Shown piece by piece: positions 5,352 to 9,242 of a stretch of DNA of 9,242 bases. The translations under genes and the position numbers were made by a program. Each line of letters opens with the position of its first letter. The stretch's first letter is position 1. The notes beneath the pieces are model-generated. The model was not told the origin of the DNA, searched no databases, and worked only from the letters and a program-made list of their open reading frames with translations. The stretch covers positions 1 through 9,242 of the forward strand of contig JAFNVD010000137.1 in assembly GCA_017383785.1 (NCBI GenBank), in the 5' to 3' direction. The stretch comes from Peptococcaceae bacterium. Its GTDB lineage: Bacteria; Bacillota; Peptococcia; Peptococcales; Peptococcaceae.

Positions 5352-6065
5352 CTATCGAAGCAATCGTTTTACATATTCATTTGCCGGCTGCTGTACAATT
5401 TCATCCGGTGTGCCAATTTGCTGCACTTCACCCTGGTTGATAATCAATACACGGTCTGATAAGCGCAGTGCTTCTCGAATATTGTGAGTGACAAACACGA
5501 TGGTGGTGCCAAGCTGCTTGTGCAACTCTTGTATACTATCCTGCAATACCGTGCGGGTGATTTCGTCTACTGCACCAAAGGGTTCATCCATCAACATAAT
5601 GGCCGGATTGCTAGCTAAGGCACGAGCAATTCCCACGCGCTGTTGCTGACCGCCGCTGAGGCTTTGCGGGAACCGTGTGAGCAGCTCCACAGGCAAATCC
5701 ACTAGCTGCATCAATTGCTGCAATCGTTCAGCAGATAGGGTTTCTTTGGACAAACCGGGCACATAGCCAATATTATCCGCCACAGTCAAATGCGGAAACA
5801 GCGCCGCCCCTTGAATGACATAGCCAATTTGCCGACGCAAGGCAATCAAATCTACAGTTTTTGTATCCTGGCCCATAACGGTAACTGTACCGGTATCGGG
5901 CAAAAGCAATCCATTCATTAGTTTTAACATAGTGGTTTTGCCCCCGCCGGAAGACCCTACTAAGCTAATAAATTCACCGGGCATAATATTCAGGGTTAAT
6001 GGTTTTAAGGCATAGGTATCCCCGTAGCGTTTCCCAGCTTGTTGAAATTGAATCATGGGTATCAT
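5352..6065 (-). CDS. ABC transporter ATPase for glycine betaine/osmoprotectant uptake (OpuCA/ProV/YehX type)
   Basis: This 237-residue cytoplasmic ATPase powers the importer encoded upstream. Walker A is GSSGGGKTT (37-45), the Q-loop Gln is Q85, the signature is LSGGQQQR (136-143), Walker B is IMLMDEP (156-162) and the switch His is H194. It lacks the C-terminal CBS domains that make OpuCA and ProV about 380-400 residues long. Osmotic gating through CBS domains is therefore not expected here. The ATG at 6065 overlaps the preceding stop as TGATG, so coupled translation is likely. A second in-frame ATG at 6056 is possible. It is the last gene of the three-gene operon and is followed by a strong terminator. 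Assignment to this substrate class comes from the neighbouring binding protein and permease. Confidence 0.9.
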   Translation of the reverse strand: MIPMIQFQQAGKRYGDTYALKPLTLNIMPGEFISLVGSSGGGKTTMLKLMNGLLLPDTGTVTVMGQDTKTVDLIALRRQIGYVIQGAALFPHLTVADNIGYVPGLSKETLSAERLQQLMQLVDLPVELLTRFPQSLSGGQQQRVGIARALASNPAIMLMDEPFGAVDEITRTVLQDSIQELHKQLGTTIVFVTHNIREALRLSDRVLIINQGEVQQIGTPDEIVQQPANEYVKRLLR

Positions 6066-6976
6066 CAATCAATCATTCCTTTTGCTTTTAAAAATTCTGC
6101 TGCAATTTCGCTTTCCAGACGATGATTGGTGTTGAGCTCATAGTTCATTTTCGTCATTTCTTCATTGCTGATCAAACCCTCCATCAGCAGCAGTACATCC
6201 CGCAATTCCGGATGGGTATCCAGCACCTCATTGCGTACCACAGTGCTGCAGCGATAATCGGTGAACAGTTTCTTGTCATCCGCCAATGTCACCAAGCCAA
6301 ACTCTGCAATCTGGGAGTCAGTCGTATAAGCATTCAGCACATCACATTTTTTCTCTACCAGAGTCTGATATTTGAGCCCCATATCTACCTCGGCAGTATC
6401 TTTAAAGTGCAAATCATAGGTTGCACATACTTTGGCGTAACCATCTTCTCGTTCAAAATAATCAAAGTTTGCACCAAATACCAACTGATCGCTCACAGCC
6501 GCTAAGTCAGAGATTTTGCTCAAGCCATACTGCGCTGCTGTTTCTGCACGAACTGCCAAAGTATAAGTGTTTTCAAAACCATACAAACCTACCCAGCTCA
6601 TGTCAAAGTTTTCGTTGTACTGTTTGTTCAATTCCTTATACATATACTCTGCATCCTGGGTTTCCGGATGTTTCAATACGGTCAGCCAACCGGTACCTGT
6701 GTATTCCGGATACAAATCAATCTCACCATTTTCCATAGCAATTTGAATATTGCTGGTGCCACCGGCAATCGGCTCAATGCGTTCCACAGTCAAATCAGTT
6801 TTCGCCTCAATTAGCTGTGCCAAAATCTCCTGCAGAATCATCTGTTCCGTCATACTTTTCGCACCGATGCGAACGGTTGCACTTTCTGTTTGTTTGCCAC
6901 CGCAGCCTGCCAATGCAGCTATTGCAAAACAGCATAATACTAAAATTGCAAGTCCCTTTTTCATATAGTTGTTCAT
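6065..6976 (-). CDS. Glycine betaine/choline-type substrate-binding lipoprotein (OpuCC/YehZ/OsmF type)
   Basis: This 303-residue protein binds the transported compound outside the cell membrane. The signal peptide is MNNYMKKG followed by a hydrophobic stretch and the lipobox LAGC (22-25), so the mature protein is lipid-anchored at C25. Family landmarks are VRIGAKSMTEQMILQEIL after the signal, GEIDLYPEYTGTGW in the first lobe, and DVLNAYTTDSQIAEFGLVTLADDKKLFTDY in the second. These are typical of the quaternary-amine-binding family. AAAGGAG (6984-6990) sits 7 nt before the first ATG, so that start is preferred over the ATG four codons in. It starts 14 nt after the permease gene ends and shares its stop region with the ATPase start. 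The actual ligand (betaine, choline, carnitine or other) is not determinable here. Confidence 0.92.
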   Translation of the reverse strand: MNNYMKKGLAILVLCCFAIAALAGCGGKQTESATVRIGAKSMTEQMILQEILAQLIEAKTDLTVERIEPIAGGTSNIQIAMENGEIDLYPEYTGTGWLTVLKHPETQDAEYMYKELNKQYNENFDMSWVGLYGFENTYTLAVRAETAAQYGLSKISDLAAVSDQLVFGANFDYFEREDGYAKVCATYDLHFKDTAEVDMGLKYQTLVEKKCDVLNAYTTDSQIAEFGLVTLADDKKLFTDYRCSTVVRNEVLDTHPELRDVLLLMEGLISNEEMTKMNYELNTNHRLESEIAAEFLKAKGMID

Positions 6977-6990
6977 AGAATCGCTCCTTT

Positions 6991-7665
6991 TTATTTATAA
7001 TATGGTTTTCTTTTGCGATCCGGTACATTGCCGGTTACACGCATAGTAATTCGTTTTTCCACGATGCCCAGCAGAATGTCACACAATAACGCCACTGCTG
7101 CAATCATAAGGCTGCCTAAATAGGTAAGTGCCAACTGATAAGTAGTAATCCCACGGAAAATAGCTACTCCTAAGCCGCCGGCCCCGATAAACGATGCAAT
7201 CCCGCAGGTGGCAATGACCATCACGACCATATTGCGGATCCCGGCCATAATTACCGGCAGCGCCAACGGCAGTTTTACTTTCCATAGCAGCTGCCAGCGG
7301 GTGCTCCCCATACCTAACCCAGCCTCTAAAATAACAGGATCAATATTGGTGAGCCCGGCGTAAGTGTTGCGCACCATGGGTAAAAGCGCATATACAGTAA
7401 GGGCTATAATCGCTGTCGTATTGCCAAGCCCTGTAACAGGAAGCAAAATCCCGAATAACGCAATGGACGGTATGGTATAGATAAAGTTGATTGTACCCAG
7501 CACCGGAATAGAAAACTTGTCCTGTTCAGCGATCAAAATGCCCAACGCCAGTCCAATGATTAACGCCAGTAAAATTGAAATAGCTGACAATTGCAAATGT
7601 TCTAACAAAAGCTCGTGAAAATAGTCTTGTCGTGCAAAGTACACTTGTATAATTTCCTGCAGCAA
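6991..7665 (-). CDS. ABC transporter permease, osmoprotectant family (OpuCB/YehW type), TTG start
   Basis: This 224-residue inner-membrane permease has several hydrophobic segments, the first at about LSAISILLALIIGLALGILIA. The ATPase-contacting EAA loop reads EAGLGMGSTRWQLLWKVKLPLALPVIMAGIR, as in the betaine/choline permeases. The TTG start follows GGAGG (7673-7677) by 7 nt and gives the family's usual length of about 210-220 residues. A longer in-frame reading to an ATG at 7788 would add 41 poorly conserved residues and cross the promoter. It is the first gene of the operon, upstream of the binding lipoprotein and ATPase. One permease gene serves the complex, so it probably acts as a homodimer. 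The C-terminus is basic (KRKPYYK), as expected for a cytoplasmic tail. Confidence 0.91.
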   Translation of the reverse strand: MLQEIIQVYFARQDYFHELLLEHLQLSAISILLALIIGLALGILIAEQDKFSIPVLGTINFIYTIPSIALFGILLPVTGLGNTTAIIALTVYALLPMVRNTYAGLTNIDPVILEAGLGMGSTRWQLLWKVKLPLALPVIMAGIRNMVVMVIATCGIASFIGAGGLGVAIFRGITTYQLALTYLGSLMIAAVALLCDILLGIVEKRITMRVTGNVPDRKRKPYYK

Positions 7666-7672
7666 TGTTTCG

Positions 7673-7677
7673 CCTCC
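7673..7677 (-). promoter_or_regulatory. Ribosome binding site fixing a TTG start for the permease
   Basis: On the minus strand TTTGGAGG is followed by 7 nt and then TTG. No ATG or GTG lies at suitable distance, so the start codon is TTG. Confidence 0.85.
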
Positions 7678-7680
7678 AAA

Positions 7681-7704
7681 TAAAGAAATGCTTAAAGAAA
7701 TGCT
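7681..7704. repeat. Perfect 12-bp tandem duplication in the transport operon leader
   Basis: TAAAGAAATGCT occurs twice head to tail (7681-7692 and 7693-7704). In the minus-strand transcript this is AGCATTTCTTTA twice. It runs from about the predicted start of transcription to a few bases before the ribosome binding site. Confidence 0.9.
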
Positions 7705-7711
7705 GATTGTT

Positions 7712-7740
7712 ATTTTAACGGAATTTGATGCAATTGTAAA
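7712..7740 (-). promoter_or_regulatory. Promoter of the osmoprotectant transport operon
   Basis: On the minus strand TTTACA (plus-strand 7735-7740) is followed after 17 nt by TAAAAT (7712-7717). The predicted start near 7705 leaves a leader of about 40 nt before the TTG start codon. Confidence 0.72.
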
Positions 7741-7751
7741 GCGTATAACCC

Positions 7752-7780
7752 TTGCAACAAACCCCGTTCCGATATACAAT
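7752..7780 (+). promoter_or_regulatory. Promoter of the decarboxylase-family gene
   Basis: TTGCAA (7752-7757) and TACAAT (7775-7780) are separated by 17 nt. The start is expected near 7787, about 70 nt before the coding region. Its -35 box faces the -35 box of the divergent transport promoter across 11 bp. Confidence 0.7.
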
Positions 7781-7856
7781 AAAAACATATTTGCATATAT
7801 AGACTAAGCATATATACACGAAATGCAAAAAGTTAAAACATAACGGGGTATATGGT

Positions 7857-9242
7857 ATGAAATCCTACACACCGTTCCTGTGGGAACGTATGCAACAATT
7901 ACATAATCAAACACCTATGAGCGGTCATACACCGGGGCACAAAAGCGGAGCTTTTCTGCCGGAAGCATTACAGACTGCCTGGGGCAATACCTTTGCAGCC
8001 TATGACTTTACCGAGCTGCCGGGGCTTGACAACCTGCACTTCGCAGAAGATTGTATTGCCGATAGCCAACGACAGGCCGCAGAAATTTTCGGCGCCAAGG
8101 AATGTTACTATTTGGTGAATGGTACCACAGCAGGGCTACAGGCGGCTATTATGGCTACGTGCAGCAACAAGCAAGTATTTGTACCGCGCCATGTGCATCG
8201 GTCGATTTATCATAGTTTGATATTAGCACAGGCAGAGCCCATCTATCTGCCGCTGGTATTGGACGAAGCTACCAGATTGCCACTGGGTATTTCCACCGCG
8301 GTGCTGGAGGAATATATCGCTCAATATCCTGACTGCAAAAATCTGATTCTGGTGAACCCTACGTATCAAGGCATCACTGCAAACAATGTGGAATGTGTAG
8401 AAATAGCCAAAGCAAATGGTCTCACCGTCATTGTAGACGAAGCCCACGGCTCCCATCTGCACTTTCATGATGCGCTGCCGAAATCGCTTTTGGATGTTGG
8501 GGCGGATTTGGTAGTGCAGAGCTGGCACAAAACATTGCCGGTATTGACACAAGGCAGTGCTTTGCTGGTAGGTCATGACTATAGCGGACTATCACCGGAG
8601 CCATTTCTGAGTGTACTGCAAACCACATCACCATCCTACTTGATTATGGCCTCTTTAGAGGCAGGAAATATCTATATGGGCACAGACGGACATAAACATA
8701 TCGATAGCTCGTTAAAAACGATTCTAACGCTTCACAGCCGTATTACTGATGAGCTGTCCACCCTTTCTGTACTGTGGAAAGAAGAATGGCATCAAGACCC
8801 ATTCAAATTGTATATTACCTCTGCGCATTTAAGCGGGGCAGAAATGGATGAATATTTGCGTGAGCAGTTCGCCATTTACAGCGAGATGCATGACAACAAC
8901 GGCATCTTGTTCATCCTGCCGATAAAAACCACACCGGAATGGACTAATCAATTATTTATTGCCTTAAAAGCACTGGACCAATATAGCAGCGGCAAGGCGC
9001 CGTGCAATCCTATCCCAAGCTTTTACTGCAACACCATACCGGAGCAAGTACTGCCGCTTCGTGATGCCTTTTACGCACCCAAAACAAACATACCATGGCG
9101 TGATGCCGCAGGTAAAATAGCAGGACAATTTATATTGCGTTACCCGCCGGGCATCCCAATGGTAGTGCCGGGCGAACGCATCACAGATGAAATCGCACAG
9201 CTATGGCTGGCCGCCGGCGGCAACGTCGATGAATATGTGACC
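7857..9242 (+). CDS. Orn/Lys/Arg decarboxylase-family PLP enzyme (3' end outside window)
   Basis: The 462 visible residues are most of a fold-type I PLP enzyme of the SpeA/YaaO-like decarboxylase family, whose members are usually about 470-490 residues long. Landmarks in order are GHTPGHKSG (23-31), NGTTAG (88-93), VDEAHGSH (193-200) with the pyridine-binding D194, and SWHKTLP (222-228) with the PLP lysine K225. Then come TSPSYLIMASLE (257-268) and the late YPPGIPMVVPGE (429-440). The product would be an amine such as agmatine, cadaverine or putrescine, but the substrate cannot be read from the sequence. The start is the ATG after the weak GGGG (7844-7847); an ATG 5 nt earlier runs into a stop at once. 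It is divergent from the osmoprotectant operon. No stop codon occurs before the window edge. Confidence 0.93.
   Translation, partial: MKSYTPFLWERMQQLHNQTPMSGHTPGHKSGAFLPEALQTAWGNTFAAYDFTELPGLDNLHFAEDCIADSQRQAAEIFGAKECYYLVNGTTAGLQAAIMATCSNKQVFVPRHVHRSIYHSLILAQAEPIYLPLVLDEATRLPLGISTAVLEEYIAQYPDCKNLILVNPTYQGITANNVECVEIAKANGLTVIVDEAHGSHLHFHDALPKSLLDVGADLVVQSWHKTLPVLTQGSALLVGHDYSGLSPEPFLSVLQTTSPSYLIMASLEAGNIYMGTDGHKHIDSSLKTILTLHSRITDELSTLSVLWKEEWHQDPFKLYITSAHLSGAEMDEYLREQFAIYSEMHDNNGILFILPIKTTPEWTNQLFIALKALDQYSSGKAPCNPIPSFYCNTIPEQVLPLRDAFYAPKTNIPWRDAAGKIAGQFILRYPPGIPMVVPGERITDEIAQLWLAAGGNVDEYVT

Noticed and set aside
7666..7788. Longer N-terminus for the permease from the ATG at 7788
   Set aside because: The added 41 residues would cross the predicted promoter and tandem repeat, and a strong GGAGG site points to the TTG at 7665.

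Overview
The window looks like the chromosome of an anaerobic, mid-GC Firmicutes-type bacterium. The grounds are AAGGAGG-type ribosome binding sites, GTG and TTG starts, a two-iron superoxide reductase, an [FeFe] hydrogenase and several 2x[4Fe-4S] proteins. A Negativicutes-like or clostridial source is plausible, but the sequence alone does not fix the taxon. No rRNA, tRNA, CRISPR array, transposase or phage gene was seen. Every gene looks intact except the two cut by the window ends.

Layout. (1) The 3' end of purA with its own terminator. (2) A plus-strand pair: desulfoferrodoxin (superoxide reductase), then a short [FeFe] hydrogenase with a twin-arginine signal, a lipobox and a fused small-subunit-like tail. 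The promoter carries a perfect dyad between its -35 and -10 boxes. (3) A shared, apparently bidirectional terminator. (4) A convergent minus-strand operon: a DUF134 helix-turn-helix protein, a NifX/NifB-domain protein, then two MinD-like ATPases, each with an inserted 2x[4Fe-4S] ferredoxin domain. It is read from a strong promoter flanked by three copies of the palindrome TGACATATGTCA or a near match. (5) A minus-strand glycine betaine/osmoprotectant ABC importer in the order permease, binding lipoprotein, ATPase. It ends at a terminator whose T-run abuts the outermost palindrome. (6) A divergent plus-strand Orn/Lys/Arg decarboxylase-family gene that runs off the right edge.

How the genes may work together. 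Superoxide reductase and hydrogenase form a likely oxidative-stress/redox unit, with the hydrogenase predicted to be exported folded and lipid-anchored. The convergent operon resembles the orange-protein (ORP) and MinD-ferredoxin clusters of sulfate reducers and other anaerobes. It probably handles a metal or Fe-S cofactor and is probably self-regulated through the CATATG-centred operators. A functional tie between this operon and the hydrogenase is inference from position only. The importer and the divergent decarboxylase suggest a separate osmotic/acid-stress locus. The most novel points are the operator array upstream of the DUF134 gene, the Tat-lipoprotein hydrogenase with altered H-cluster surroundings, and the dyad in the superoxide reductase promoter.
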